Notes: generated by a model not told the origin, from the letters alone. Positions 45,256 to 54,986 are shown, counted from the stretch's first letter. The stretch is DNA of 64,000 bases from Bovifimicola ammoniilytica (GCF_025567085.1 NZ_JAOQJN010000004.1:333338-397337), one strand, 5' to 3'. Made by a program: numbers and translations.

Positions 45256-46554
45256 TTAGTCATTCGTATCATCAAATAATGACAATTGTTTATAAGTTAC
45301 ATTATCCACAGAAAATGGATACCTGTCTTTAGGATCAATTATATTTCTTACTATATAATCTTCATCAATTTTAGTATTATACATCATCTTTCCATTACAT
45401 GTAATGAAGTATAATGCTCTTTTTAATACCACTCCGATTTTCTTCAAATCTTCAAATGACAGATTACCACTTCGTCTGGCATATACTATTCTCTTTGCAC
45501 TTTTAACTCCGACTCCCGGTATTCTTAATAAAGTATTATAATCAGCCTTATTTATCTCAATAGGAAACAGCTCTAAATGTCTTATAGCCCAGTTACACTT
45601 AGGATCTAATAATACGTTGAAATTCGGACGTTCTTCACTAAGCAGTTCATTTGATTTAAAGCCATAGAATCTTAGAAGAAAGTCTGCCTGATATAGCCTG
45701 TGTTCACGCAATAACGGCGGACCGCTTGTAAGTACAGGCAGATTCTTATCGTTGTTGACATTGACAAATGCTGAATAGAATACGCGCTTTAAATCATACT
45801 TATTATAAAGTGCTTCTGCTATGGTTATAATCTGGTAGTCACTTTCAGGTGTAGCACCGACTATCATCTGGGTTGACTGTCCTGCCGAAACGAACTTAGG
45901 TGCGTTCTTATATAACATCATTTCATTCTTATTCTGTATAATTCCATTCTTAATCTGTTTCATCGGTTTTAATATATTATTTCTATGCTTATTAGGTGCA
46001 AGATTTCTTAAGCCCTCTGCAGTAGGAAGTTCCATATTTACACTCATTCTGTCAGCTAGCAATCCGGTACTTTGTATTATCTCGGGAGATGCTCCGGGAA
46101 TGGCTTTTACATGTATATAACCATTAAAATTATATTCATTTCTAAGTTTATATATTGTTCTATAGATTAACTCCATAGTGTAATCAGGAGATTTAATAAT
46201 TCCTGAACTTAAAAACAATCCCTCAATATAATTTCGCCTGTAAAACTGCATAGTAAGCTCGCATACCTCTTCTGGTGTAAATGTTACCCTTTCTACATCA
46301 TTAGAACATCTGTTTATACAATATTTGCAATCATAAATGCACTCATTAGTAAATAAAATCTTTAAAAGTGATATACAACGTCCATCGGCTGAAAAACTAT
46401 GGCATATCCCTCCCTTTACTGCATTACCGATATCTTTTCCATTGCCTTTTCTGCCTGTACCACTGCTGGTACAGGCAACATCATATTTGGCAGCATCACT
46501 TAATACCTCAAGTTTATGAAATATATTCTTTCCATTAGTAATTGTATAATCCAT
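45256..46554 (-). CDS. Putative DNA modification/repair radical-SAM protein (TIGR03916 type)
   Basis: About 432 residues. The radical-SAM cluster motif CIYDCKYC (CX3CX2C) is at about residue 74, and a helix-hairpin-helix DNA-binding block (LRIPGVGVKSAKRIVYARR) is near 345. Substrate unproven. The start at 46554 (DYTITNGKN after Met) is preferred over the longer frame from 46614, because that extension crosses two LexA boxes and the GAGGTG ribosome site. SOS control argues for a DNA-damage role. Confidence 0.86.
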   Translation of the reverse strand: MDYTITNGKNIFHKLEVLSDAAKYDVACTSSGTGRKGNGKDIGNAVKGGICHSFSADGRCISLLKILFTNECIYDCKYCINRCSNDVERVTFTPEEVCELTMQFYRRNYIEGLFLSSGIIKSPDYTMELIYRTIYKLRNEYNFNGYIHVKAIPGASPEIIQSTGLLADRMSVNMELPTAEGLRNLAPNKHRNNILKPMKQIKNGIIQNKNEMMLYKNAPKFVSAGQSTQMIVGATPESDYQIITIAEALYNKYDLKRVFYSAFVNVNNDKNLPVLTSGPPLLREHRLYQADFLLRFYGFKSNELLSEERPNFNVLLDPKCNWAIRHLELFPIEINKADYNTLLRIPGVGVKSAKRIVYARRSGNLSFEDLKKIGVVLKRALYFITCNGKMMYNTKIDEDYIVRNIIDPKDRYPFSVDNVTYKQLSLFDDTND

Positions 46555-46563
46555 ATTACACCT

Positions 46564-46577
46564 CGAACATATGTTTG
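46564..46577. promoter_or_regulatory. LexA operator 1 upstream of the radical-SAM gene
   Basis: CGAACATATGTTTG, a match to CGAAC-N4-GTTYG, lies 10 nt before the start codon. Confidence 0.82.
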
Positions 46578-46605
46578 ATATAAATATAATATCACAATTC
46601 TTAAT

Positions 46606-46619
46606 CGAACACAAGTTCT
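46606..46619. promoter_or_regulatory. LexA operator 2 upstream of the radical-SAM gene
   Basis: CGAACACAAGTTCT, one base from CGAAC-N4-GTTCG, 42 bp upstream of operator 1 (start to start). Two boxes suggest tight repression. Confidence 0.75.
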
Positions 46620-46736
46620 TTTTTTGATTTATTTTAACAGTTTATTTTAAGACTTGTTATGATTGTCGCAATTATATACTTAAAGCATACGATGGATAAA
46701 TTACAATAATGTTCTATATGATTAATAATTAAAAAA

Positions 46737-46877
46737 AATAAAGAATGTCGCTTGTGACATTCTCCTCATGCGGCGGGTTGCTATAGCAACATTTTCTGCT
46801 CCGTCGCAGTGCGATCCTCGCGGAGTGTTTTTTATTTAACAGGACAATTTCAACGAAATTTTCTGGTAAGTAAAAAA
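46737..46877. repeat. 141-nt dispersed multi-hairpin element, copy B
   Basis: About 92 percent identical by eye to copy A at 14694-14834 over the full 141 nt. It lies in the 400-nt gap between metA and the radical-SAM gene. As in copy A, on the minus strand it begins in the T-run of an intrinsic terminator (metA's). The rest of the gap holds the LexA boxes and nothing else recognised. Confidence 0.82.
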
Positions 46878-46914
46878 GCAATCTCCAGGTTTCAATAGCC
46901 AAAAGATTGCTTTT
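46872..46914 (-). terminator. metA terminator
   Basis: AGCAATCT (46877-46884) pairs with AGATTGCT (46904-46911). The T-run on the minus strand (complement of 46872-46877) is shared with the edge of repeat copy B. Confidence 0.8.
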
Positions 46915-46956
46915 ATTATTTCATTATTTTATTATTATATTAATTAAATTTACTTT

Positions 46957-47901
46957 CTACTTCCCACTATTTTCTGATGTATCAATCAAATCATAAGGTG
47001 TCAACTGGTATACATAATAATTAAGCCAGTTTGTATATATCGCATTTGCATGTGCTCTCCATGTAAGTAATGGTGGATTGTCAGGATTATCGTCTTTATA
47101 GTAATTATAAGGGATATGTATAGAAAGTCCTTTCTCTAAGTCCCTCTTATACTCGATATCTAAAGTCATTCTGTCATATTCAGGATGTCCTGTCATAAAA
47201 ATCTGTTTGCCATCTTCAGCAATAATTATAAATGGACCTGCTTCATCTGATTCAGCAAGTACTGTCAGGTTCTTATTAGCTTTAATATCTTCTGGTAAGA
47301 CACCAATATGTCTTGAATGAGGAGCTAGAAATACGTCATCAAAACCTCTCATTAATGGGACTTTTCTATGAATAACTCTGTGTTCATAGATTCCAAAACA
47401 TTTCTCAGGTAATCTTACTGTAGGAATATTATAATGATAATATAATCCTGCCAATGCACCCCAGCAGATATGAAGAGTTGATGTAACATTAGTTTTTGTG
47501 AAGTCCATAATCTTTTTCATCTCGTCCCAGTAATCAACATCCTCATATGCGTAATCATCTAATGGTGCACCAGTAATAATGAAACCATCGAATTTCTTAT
47601 GTTTTATTTCGTCAAATGTACTGTAAAACTGATTCAAATGACTTGCAGGAGTATTCTTCGAAATATGTGAAGCTATATGGACAAAAGTCACATCAACCTG
47701 TAATGGTGTATTTGATAACGCTCTTAATAACTGAATTTCTGTTTCATGTTTTAAAGGCATAAGATTTAATATTGCAATCTTTAATGGACGGATATCCTGT
47801 CTTATAGCCCTGGTTTCGTCCATTATAAATATATTTTCTTGTTCGATTACCGCTTTCGCAGGTAAATCGGATTTTACTTTAATTGGCATATTATTCTCCA
47901 T
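46957..47901 (-). CDS. metA: Homoserine O-acyltransferase (MetA family)
   Basis: 314 residues. Start MPIKVKSDLPAKAVIEQENI (motif KVKSDLPA), the catalytic cysteine in LHICWGALAGLYYHY (about residue 142) and the His/Glu pair in MTGHPEYDRMTL. It activates homoserine for methionine synthesis. The residue that decides acetyl versus succinyl donor cannot be judged safely by eye. No SAM riboswitch is seen in the 200-nt upstream region, only the ligA terminator and one more hairpin. Confidence 0.93.
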   Translation of the reverse strand: MENNMPIKVKSDLPAKAVIEQENIFIMDETRAIRQDIRPLKIAILNLMPLKHETEIQLLRALSNTPLQVDVTFVHIASHISKNTPASHLNQFYSTFDEIKHKKFDGFIITGAPLDDYAYEDVDYWDEMKKIMDFTKTNVTSTLHICWGALAGLYYHYNIPTVRLPEKCFGIYEHRVIHRKVPLMRGFDDVFLAPHSRHIGVLPEDIKANKNLTVLAESDEAGPFIIIAEDGKQIFMTGHPEYDRMTLDIEYKRDLEKGLSIHIPYNYYKDDNPDNPPLLTWRAHANAIYTNWLNYYVYQLTPYDLIDTSENSGK

Positions 47902-47964
47902 TCCGCAGACGTTATTGTCAGAGAAACCTCGAGCTGAATATTAAATTCCGCTCCACGATAAAAG

Positions 47965-47994
47965 CTAATTTGTGACGCCTACGGCACAAATTAG
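47965..47994. repeat. Hairpin in the metA leader
   Basis: CTAATTTGTG (47965-47974) pairs with CACAAATTAG (47985-47994), loop ACGCCTACGG. It lies after the ligA terminator and 64 nt before the metA start, so it could be a pause or attenuation structure. It is not an S-box. Confidence 0.4.
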
Positions 47995-47997
47995 TTA

Positions 47998-48030
47998 TAA
48001 AAAAATAATCGCATCAGCATTATTTTTTCA
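47998..48030 (-). terminator. Terminator after ligA
   Basis: AAAAAATAAT (48000-48009) pairs with ATTATTTTTT (48019-48028), with AT-rich continuation on both strands. Confidence 0.6.
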
Positions 48031-48101
48031 CTATTCTCCTATATAAATACTATTACATAAATACAATTTTAATCAGTTCAATGATTATAATACAAAATTC
48101 T

Positions 48102-50066
48102 CTATCTTTCAACACCTGCTAATGTCATAAATTCTTCTTCAGTAATTATACTTACTCCTAATTCCTTAGCTTTCTTATTCTTTGATGATGTAGATAAAGA
48201 GTCATTATTAATAAGATAATCAGTCTTTTTACTAACAGAATTCGTTGTCTTACCTCCAAGACTTTCAATATAATTCTTAAGGGCATCACGATTTTCATAG
48301 TGATTTAAAGAACCTGTTATTACAAATGTTTTGTTAGCAATATTTTCATTTGCTAAACTTACTGCTTCACTTTCCTTTATGTTGATTTCCTTTAACAAAT
48401 TGTTGAATTCTTCCATATTATTTTCATCTGCGAAATAATTTACGAATGAATCTGCAATAATTTCACCGACACCATCTATTTTAACCAGATCATCTTTTGT
48501 TGATTTAATTAATGCATATATGTCATCGTTATACTGGTGACATAACATTTTAGCGTTCGTAAGTCCTATATTAGAAATTCCGAGTCCGAAAATAACGCGA
48601 TATGCTTCCGTATTCCTTGAATTATCTATAGATTCTATAAAGTTATCAAATGATTTTCTTCCAAAACCTTTAGTACTTACAATCTCATCTTCATAATCTT
48701 TAAGATGATAGATATCTGCAAACTGATGTATATATCCGCTGTCAACGAATTTCTCTAATGTTTCCTCGGACATTCCGTCAATATTCATTGCATTTCTTCC
48801 TGCAAAATGCGTATACTTCTTGATTTCCTTAGCAGGACATATTTTATTAAGGCAATATAAGAATTTAAAGCCATTATCTTCCTTAATAACAGTTTTGCCG
48901 CCACATACAGGACAGACTTCAGGTACATTTTTAAGACCTGACCTTGTAAGATTCTCGGCAATCTGTGGAATAATCATATTAGCTTTATATACCTGAATGG
49001 TATCGCCGATTCCAAGTTCTAAGCCCTCTGCAACACTTACATTATGAATACTTGCTCTTGTAACAGTTGTACCCTCTAATTCTACAGGTTCAAATACAGC
49101 TACCGGATTAATAAGTCCTGTTCTTGAAGCACTCCAGTCAATATTGATAAGTTTCGTTTCAGCTATCTCATCTCTCCACTTAAAAGCAATTCCGTTACGT
49201 GGGAACTTAGCCGTACGTCCAAGTGACAGACCATATTCAATATCATCATACATAAGAACTAGTCCATCTGATGGTAAATCATTTTTTTCTATGGCATTTG
49301 CAAAGTATTCTACTCTTTCACGCATATTTTCTGATGTAACAGCAAAATGCTCTACAACTGAGAAACCCTGTGATTCCAGCCACTCAAACTGTTTAAGAAT
49401 TGAATTATCAAAATTAACATTTTCAGCTTTAATTAATGCAAATGCAAAGAAATTAACGTTACGTTTTGCAGTTATTTCATTATTAAGCTGTCTTACCGAA
49501 CCTGAACATAGATTTCTAGGATTCTTATATTTAGCTGCTAAGTCAGTAATTTCATCGTTAATTATATTGAAATCTGAATATTTTATTACTGCTTCTCCTC
49601 GGATTATTAATTCTCCTGTATATGGAATTCTAAGAGGAATATTTTTAAATACCTTTGCATTATTTGTAATTACTTCTCCGACCTCACCATTACCTCTTGT
49701 AACTGCTTTATATAAGCTTCCGTCCCTATAAGTAAGAACTACTGTTAATCCATCTAATTTCCACGACAGAACCCCCTTATGATTGCCGGCAAAACTTATT
49801 AATTCGTCTACTTCTTTCGTCTTATCTAACGATAACATAGGACTTTCGTGTCTTTCTTTAGGTAATTCACTTAATACCTCATATCCGACATTTGATGTAG
49901 GACTGTTAGACATTCGAAAACCTGTCTCATCCTCAAGTGTGGCCAGTTCATCATATAATTTATCATATTCAAAATTGCTCATTATCTCATTTCCGTCCTG
50001 ATAATAAGCCTTTGATGCATTATTAAGAATATATGTCAACTCTTTTATTCTATTTACCTTTTCCAC
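48102..50066 (-). CDS. ligA: NAD-dependent DNA ligase, divergent LigA
   Basis: 654 residues in family order: Ia domain, adenylation domain with lysine in SWKLDGLTV (about residue 102), OB fold, zinc finger (CPVCGG and CLNKICPA), helix-hairpin-helix repeats and a C-terminal BRCT domain (TFVITGSLNHYENRD). The residue two before the catalytic lysine is Ser, where most LigA proteins have Glu (CELKxDG). That may mark a second, specialised ligase. Start GTG at 50066 after GTGAGGA; the nearby ATG is out of frame. Confidence 0.9.
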   Translation of the reverse strand: MEKVNRIKELTYILNNASKAYYQDGNEIMSNFEYDKLYDELATLEDETGFRMSNSPTSNVGYEVLSELPKERHESPMLSLDKTKEVDELISFAGNHKGVLSWKLDGLTVVLTYRDGSLYKAVTRGNGEVGEVITNNAKVFKNIPLRIPYTGELIIRGEAVIKYSDFNIINDEITDLAAKYKNPRNLCSGSVRQLNNEITAKRNVNFFAFALIKAENVNFDNSILKQFEWLESQGFSVVEHFAVTSENMRERVEYFANAIEKNDLPSDGLVLMYDDIEYGLSLGRTAKFPRNGIAFKWRDEIAETKLINIDWSASRTGLINPVAVFEPVELEGTTVTRASIHNVSVAEGLELGIGDTIQVYKANMIIPQIAENLTRSGLKNVPEVCPVCGGKTVIKEDNGFKFLYCLNKICPAKEIKKYTHFAGRNAMNIDGMSEETLEKFVDSGYIHQFADIYHLKDYEDEIVSTKGFGRKSFDNFIESIDNSRNTEAYRVIFGLGISNIGLTNAKMLCHQYNDDIYALIKSTKDDLVKIDGVGEIIADSFVNYFADENNMEEFNNLLKEINIKESEAVSLANENIANKTFVITGSLNHYENRDALKNYIESLGGKTTNSVSKKTDYLINNDSLSTSSKNKKAKELGVSIITEEEFMTLAGVER

Positions 50067-50086
50067 ATTTTCCTCACTTCTGAGCT

Positions 50087-50830
50087 TTAAATATTTTTTA
50101 GCAATTCATCAAGCTCTGTCTTATTTATATTTCTATAATTTCCTGTTTTCAGATTTCCTATACGGATATTCATAACACGTATTCTGTGCAAATCAAGAAC
50201 TTTATATGATAATGCTTCGCACATTCTTCTTATCTGTCTGTTAAGTCCCTGGGTAAGAATTATATTAAATGTATAATCGTCAGTCTTTTTTATACTACAT
50301 TTTCTGGTTACTGTATCTAAGATAGGTACACCATTTGCCATTTTAGCAAGAAAATCATCTGTAATTTTTTTATTAACTCTAACAAAATATTCCTTTTCAT
50401 GACAATTAACCGCTTTGGCAATTTTGTTTGCTAAATCTCCGTCATTAGTCATAAGAATTAAGCCTGTCGAATTCTTATCGAGACGACCAACATAGAATAT
50501 CTTCTTTGGATATTTAATATAATCTATTATATTATCTGGATTACTGCGATCAGTAGTACATTCAATACCTGCCGGCTTATTAAATGCTAAAAGGACCATA
50601 TCTTCTTCAAGTGAAGCTATTTTACCATTACATTCCACTTTATCATTAGAGGTAATTCTCATACCCATCTCGGCTTTTTTACCATTTACATATACTTTTC
50701 CGTCAGCTATTAATCTGTCCGCTTCACGTCTTGAACAGATTCCTGAATCACTTAAATATTTATTAAGTCGTATTCCTGATTCATTCTTAGAATTGTCTGT
50801 TTTACTCTGAATAAATAATTTCTTCTGCAT
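50087..50830 (-). CDS. RsuA/RluB/RluF family pseudouridine synthase, RluF-like
   Basis: About 247 residues. S4 domain (RLNKYLSDSGICSRREADRLI, motif SDSGICSRREADRL) and catalytic domain with Asp in YVGRLDKNSTGLILMTNDGD, then QGLNRQIRRMCEAL typical of RluF. It modifies 23S rRNA or a tRNA; the position cannot be fixed. ATG 50830 with AAGAAG upstream is preferred to GTG 50842. Starts 16 nt after metH and is followed by ligA. Confidence 0.88.
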   Translation of the reverse strand: MQKKLFIQSKTDNSKNESGIRLNKYLSDSGICSRREADRLIADGKVYVNGKKAEMGMRITSNDKVECNGKIASLEEDMVLLAFNKPAGIECTTDRSNPDNIIDYIKYPKKIFYVGRLDKNSTGLILMTNDGDLANKIAKAVNCHEKEYFVRVNKKITDDFLAKMANGVPILDTVTRKCSIKKTDDYTFNIILTQGLNRQIRRMCEALSYKVLDLHRIRVMNIRIGNLKTGNYRNINKTELDELLKNI

Positions 50831-50845
50831 AATAAAATTCACTTC

Positions 50846-53251
50846 TTAGCCTAATACCTGTTTAGCAATGTCTACAGATTCCTTAGCATCTTTAGAATAG
50901 AAATCCGCACCAATCTTTTCAGCATAATCAGGTGTAAGAACAGCTCCTCCGACCATTATCTTGCAATCAAGATTATTATTTCTTATAAGCTTAATAGTTT
51001 CTTCCATAGATACTAAAGTAGTTGTCATAAGTGCTGAAAGTCCTACTAACTTTACATCATGTTCAATTACTGCATCTACAACTTTCTGGTAATCTACGTC
51101 TTTACCAAGGTCGATAACTGTATAGCCATAATTCTCTAACAATACTTTTACAATATTTTTACCTATGTCGTGAACGTCACCTTTAACTGTAGCAAGTACA
51201 ATTTTTCCCTTACTTACAGATTCAGAATTATTTTTGCTTATCACTTCTTTTATTACTGCGAACGCAGCCTGTGCAACATCAGCAGCCATAATTAACTGTG
51301 GGAGAAATATCTTTCCTGTTTCAAATTCACTTCCAGCCTTATCAAGTGCAGGAATAAGATGTGCATTAATAATCTCCATAGAGTCCATAGTCTGTAACAT
51401 TTCTTTAGTTATTCTTGCACCATCATTTTTAAGTCCATTTTCTATTGCATATTCTAATGAATTAGTGTCAGTATTCTTGTCAACTGCATTATTTACTGCC
51501 TGTGCCTTTGTTGGTGCTGCTTTAGATGGAAGCATATACTGTAATTGATTATTGTATGCATCTATATATTCAACTGAATTTTTGTCGTGTCCCATTAAGA
51601 GTCTGTATGCTCTTACTGTTCCTGACATAGCAGCAATATTAGGATTAATAATTGGCAAATCAAGACCATTTGTAAGTGCCATTGCTAAAAATGTATGATT
51701 TACAAGTTCCCTTCCGGGTAAACCAAATGAAATGTTAGATACACCAAGAACAGTCTTTAAGCCTAATTCTGTCTTGACTCTGTTAACTGCCTTAAGCGTC
51801 TCTACAACTCCATCCTGTTCAGCAGATGCTGTAAGTGTAAGACAGTCAATAAATACATCTTCTTTAGGAATTCCTATAGAAATGGCATTATCTAATATTC
51901 TCTTTGCAATTTCAAATCTTTTATCTGCACTCTTAGGAATACCATTTTCATCTAATGTAAGACCTACAACTGCAGCACCATATTTCTTGACTAAAGGTAA
52001 TACTGTTTTTAATGATTTTTCTTCACCATTAACCGAATTGACAATTGGTTTACCATTATATACTCTGAGTGCTGCCTCTAATACTTCGGGTATGGTTGAA
52101 TCAATCTGTAAAGGTGTTTCAGCTATACTCTGGATTGATTTAATTGCCTTAATCATCATTTCTTTCTCATCTACACCAGGAAGACCTACATTTACATCTA
52201 AGATTTCTGCACCTGCATGAATCTGTTCTATAGCCTGATTAAGTATATAATCAATATCATTATTTAATAAGGCTTCTTTGAATTTCTTCTTACCTGTAGG
52301 GTTAATTCTTTCACCGATAATTCTTGGCTGATTTATAAATACTGTTTCAGTAGCAGAGCAGACAGCAGACTTTTTAATTGCATTTTTATAGTTTGTTGCA
52401 AGTCCATTAAATAAATTCGTAACCTCTTTGATATATTCAGGAGTTGTACCACAACAGCCACCTAGAATCTTAACTCCATAATCGGAGAATTTAGTAAGTT
52501 GTCCTGCAAATTCTTTTGGAGAAACATTATATTCATTAGTTACAGGATCTGGTAATCCGGCATTAGGTTTTACGACAATTGGTGTATCTGTACATTGTGC
52601 TAATTCGTCTATTACATCATATAAATCTTCAGGTCCTAATGAACAGTTTACACCCATGGCATCAACACCTAATCCATCAAGTGTATATGCCATATTTGTA
52701 ATACCGCAGCCTGTAAATGTTCTGTGATTTTTTTCAAATGTCATAGTACAGACAATAGGTAAATCTGTATTTTCTTTTGCTGCAAGGACAGCAGCCTTTA
52801 ATTCGTATAAATCTGTCTGAGTCTCAAATACAACTAAATCGGCATCTTTACCGGCAATAAGCTGTTCCTTATATATTTCATAAGCCTCTTCAAATTTCAA
52901 AGTTCCCGTAGGTTCAAGCAACTGGCCAATTGGTCCTATGTCAAGGGCTACAAGTGTGTCTGTTCCTTTGCATGCTTCTCTTGCATTCTTTATAGCTGCA
53001 CTGATAATTTCGCTTACACTTTTACCTGTGGCTTTTAACTTATATGCATTAGCACCAAATGTATTAGCATAAATTACATCCGCACCGGCATTAATGTACA
53101 TCTTATGAATATCTATAATCCAGTCAGGATTCTCTAAATTAAGTAATTCAGGTATTGCACCTATCTTCATTCCTTTTGCCTGAAGCATCGTACCCATACC
53201 ACCATCGAAAAATATATATCTGTCTTCTTTCAAAAGCTGTCTGAAATCCAT
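50846..53251 (-). CDS. metH: Cobalamin-dependent methionine synthase, catalytic modules (no activation domain)
   Basis: 801 residues: homocysteine-binding barrel (about 1-290; zinc ligands in GVNCSLGPEDL and GGCCGTTPEYI), pterin/folate barrel (about 310-570; IIGERINPTGKKKF, IDSTIPEV), cap and B12-binding domain (about 590-801; cobalamin His in GDVHDIGKNIV). The SAM-binding reactivation domain of full MetH is absent and is encoded by the next gene upstream. Transfers methyl from methyl-THF (made by MetF nearby) to homocysteine. Confidence 0.95.
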   Translation of the reverse strand: MDFRQLLKEDRYIFFDGGMGTMLQAKGMKIGAIPELLNLENPDWIIDIHKMYINAGADVIYANTFGANAYKLKATGKSVSEIISAAIKNAREACKGTDTLVALDIGPIGQLLEPTGTLKFEEAYEIYKEQLIAGKDADLVVFETQTDLYELKAAVLAAKENTDLPIVCTMTFEKNHRTFTGCGITNMAYTLDGLGVDAMGVNCSLGPEDLYDVIDELAQCTDTPIVVKPNAGLPDPVTNEYNVSPKEFAGQLTKFSDYGVKILGGCCGTTPEYIKEVTNLFNGLATNYKNAIKKSAVCSATETVFINQPRIIGERINPTGKKKFKEALLNNDIDYILNQAIEQIHAGAEILDVNVGLPGVDEKEMMIKAIKSIQSIAETPLQIDSTIPEVLEAALRVYNGKPIVNSVNGEEKSLKTVLPLVKKYGAAVVGLTLDENGIPKSADKRFEIAKRILDNAISIGIPKEDVFIDCLTLTASAEQDGVVETLKAVNRVKTELGLKTVLGVSNISFGLPGRELVNHTFLAMALTNGLDLPIINPNIAAMSGTVRAYRLLMGHDKNSVEYIDAYNNQLQYMLPSKAAPTKAQAVNNAVDKNTDTNSLEYAIENGLKNDGARITKEMLQTMDSMEIINAHLIPALDKAGSEFETGKIFLPQLIMAADVAQAAFAVIKEVISKNNSESVSKGKIVLATVKGDVHDIGKNIVKVLLENYGYTVIDLGKDVDYQKVVDAVIEHDVKLVGLSALMTTTLVSMEETIKLIRNNNLDCKIMVGGAVLTPDYAEKIGADFYSKDAKESVDIAKQVLG

Positions 53252-53281
53252 AATTCTACCTATTGCCTTTCTTTAGCCACA

Positions 53282-53965
53282 TTATTTACTGCATTGTGTT
53301 CCGTTTTTTCTGAAATTACATGTCTCTTTCAGATTACAGTTGTCACATGACTTCTTATTTTCAACCGTTTTCTTTGATAATCCTACAACACATGTTACCG
53401 ATTTAAGTGGTGTTAAAAGACAATTCTCATTTGTGCAGACACCAATTCTTTTTCCAGCATCAAGAGTTTCTAATAACTGTTTCTGTGTTGTAAGTGGAAA
53501 ATCTCCATATCCTACTCCAAAACGCCATGTATTGTTATATTCTTGAAAATCTTTTAGAAATATTTTCTCTACTTCATCGCAGACCTGCTCAATCGCAGCA
53601 TTGGCAAGAGCATCCATAATCAGCACATTCACCATTCCAGTAGGCTCTGTTCTTCGCATCAGCTTGTCTACATCGCCTGATAATGTTGCACACATAACTA
53701 CTGCCTTATCACAGTCTTTAAGATGATTTGCTATGGAATGTCCCTTTAGAGTCAACTCTGCACCCACAAGATTAACTCCGTCTTCTAGAACATCAATATC
53801 AAATACCTTATAGCAATATCTTGGCTTTATCACTTTTAGTATTTCCATCTCGGACTGCAATATTAATTTAGTCATATTGACATCAGGAAGTGTATCTTTG
53901 TATCCTAAATACCTGGCAGCTTCTGCTTTATTAATATTTTTTAAAATAATATCTGAAGTATCCAA
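53282..53965 (-). CDS. MetH activation-domain protein
   Basis: 227 residues resembling the reactivation domain of methionine synthase: LKGHSIANHLKDCDKAVVMCATL and RFGVGYGDFPLTTQ with TQKQLLETLDAGKRIGV. A C-terminal cysteine cluster (CDNCNLKETCNF, then one more Cys) could hold an Fe-S cluster for reducing cob(II)alamin. Start TTG at 53965 behind AAGGAG. Encoded between metF and metH, so the split enzyme is made together. Confidence 0.88.
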   Translation of the reverse strand: MDTSDIILKNINKAEAARYLGYKDTLPDVNMTKLILQSEMEILKVIKPRYCYKVFDIDVLEDGVNLVGAELTLKGHSIANHLKDCDKAVVMCATLSGDVDKLMRRTEPTGMVNVLIMDALANAAIEQVCDEVEKIFLKDFQEYNNTWRFGVGYGDFPLTTQKQLLETLDAGKRIGVCTNENCLLTPLKSVTCVVGLSKKTVENKKSCDNCNLKETCNFRKNGTQCSK

Positions 53966-54076
53966 AATCTTTCTCCTTACTTCCGTAATATATAAATTAA
54001 AATATGTATATGTATTTAACTCTTTTAATTTTTATATTACGATATTTTATATCTATAAACGTTTTATTTATTATAT

Positions 54077-54937
54077 TTATAATAATGATGAAATGCTTTC
54101 GCTTATTCTTCTTGCAACATATGGATTATTCATTGTATATAGATGAATACCATCAACTCCATTAGAGATTAAGTCAACTATCTGGTCTATTGCATATGCG
54201 ATTCCGGCATCGCGAAGAGCTTCCGGATTATGCTCATATTTCTGCATCATCTTTGTGAATTTAACAGGTAAGCTTGCTCCACACATTGATACCATTCTTT
54301 CAATTTGATTCTTATTAATAACCGGCATAATACCTGCTTCGATAGGAACATCGATTCCTGCAATTCTTGCTTTTTCAAGGAAATCATAGAAATGTGAATT
54401 ATCAAAAAATAACTGTGACATAAGATGATCTGCACCTGCATCTACTTTTATCTTAAGATGTTTAATATCATCTATAATTGATTCTGTCTCCATATGCCCT
54501 TCTGGGTAACATGCTCCTGAAACTGAGAAATCTCCATGTTCCTTTATATATGTTACAAGTTCGCTTGCATATTTGAAATCATGCTTAGGTGGAATATCAG
54601 GATTAATATCTCCACGAAGTGCTAAGATATTCTGTATACCTTTCTCCTTTAACTGACCAAGAATTACATCAATGTCATTCTTAGTACAGTTAACACATGT
54701 AAGATGTGCAGCTGAAGTTATATTATACTTGTCCTGTATTACTGAAGCAATCTGACATGTTTTTGAATCAGCTGTATTACCACCTGCACCATATGTAACT
54801 GATATAAAAGCCGGATTCAAATCGCTTAATTCGTCTAATGTATTATAAATTGTGTCAATAGAACTTGTCTTTTTAGGTGGAAAGATTTCAAAAGAAAGTA
54901 CTGTTTTTCCTTCTTTAAATAATTCTGGTATTCTCAT
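54077..54937 (-). CDS. metF: 5,10-methylenetetrahydrofolate reductase
   Basis: 286 residues. FEIFPPKKTSSIDTIY start, TYGAGGNTADSKT, AHLTCVNC, NILALRGD and the FAD-binding AGADHLMSQLFFD. It supplies methyl-THF for MetH. GAAAGGG precedes the ATG. Downstream on the same strand are the activation-domain gene and metH, a complete methyl branch. Confidence 0.96.
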   Translation of the reverse strand: MRIPELFKEGKTVLSFEIFPPKKTSSIDTIYNTLDELSDLNPAFISVTYGAGGNTADSKTCQIASVIQDKYNITSAAHLTCVNCTKNDIDVILGQLKEKGIQNILALRGDINPDIPPKHDFKYASELVTYIKEHGDFSVSGACYPEGHMETESIIDDIKHLKIKVDAGADHLMSQLFFDNSHFYDFLEKARIAGIDVPIEAGIMPVINKNQIERMVSMCGASLPVKFTKMMQKYEHNPEALRDAGIAYAIDQIVDLISNGVDGIHLYTMNNPYVARRISESISSLL

Positions 54938-54986
54938 AATTTTACCCTTTCAAAATTTTATCATAAAAATAAGGTGCGGATTAACT

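Noticed and set aside
47902..48101. Possible SAM riboswitch before metA
   Set aside because: The S-box sequence blocks are absent; the region holds a ligA terminator and one simple hairpin.
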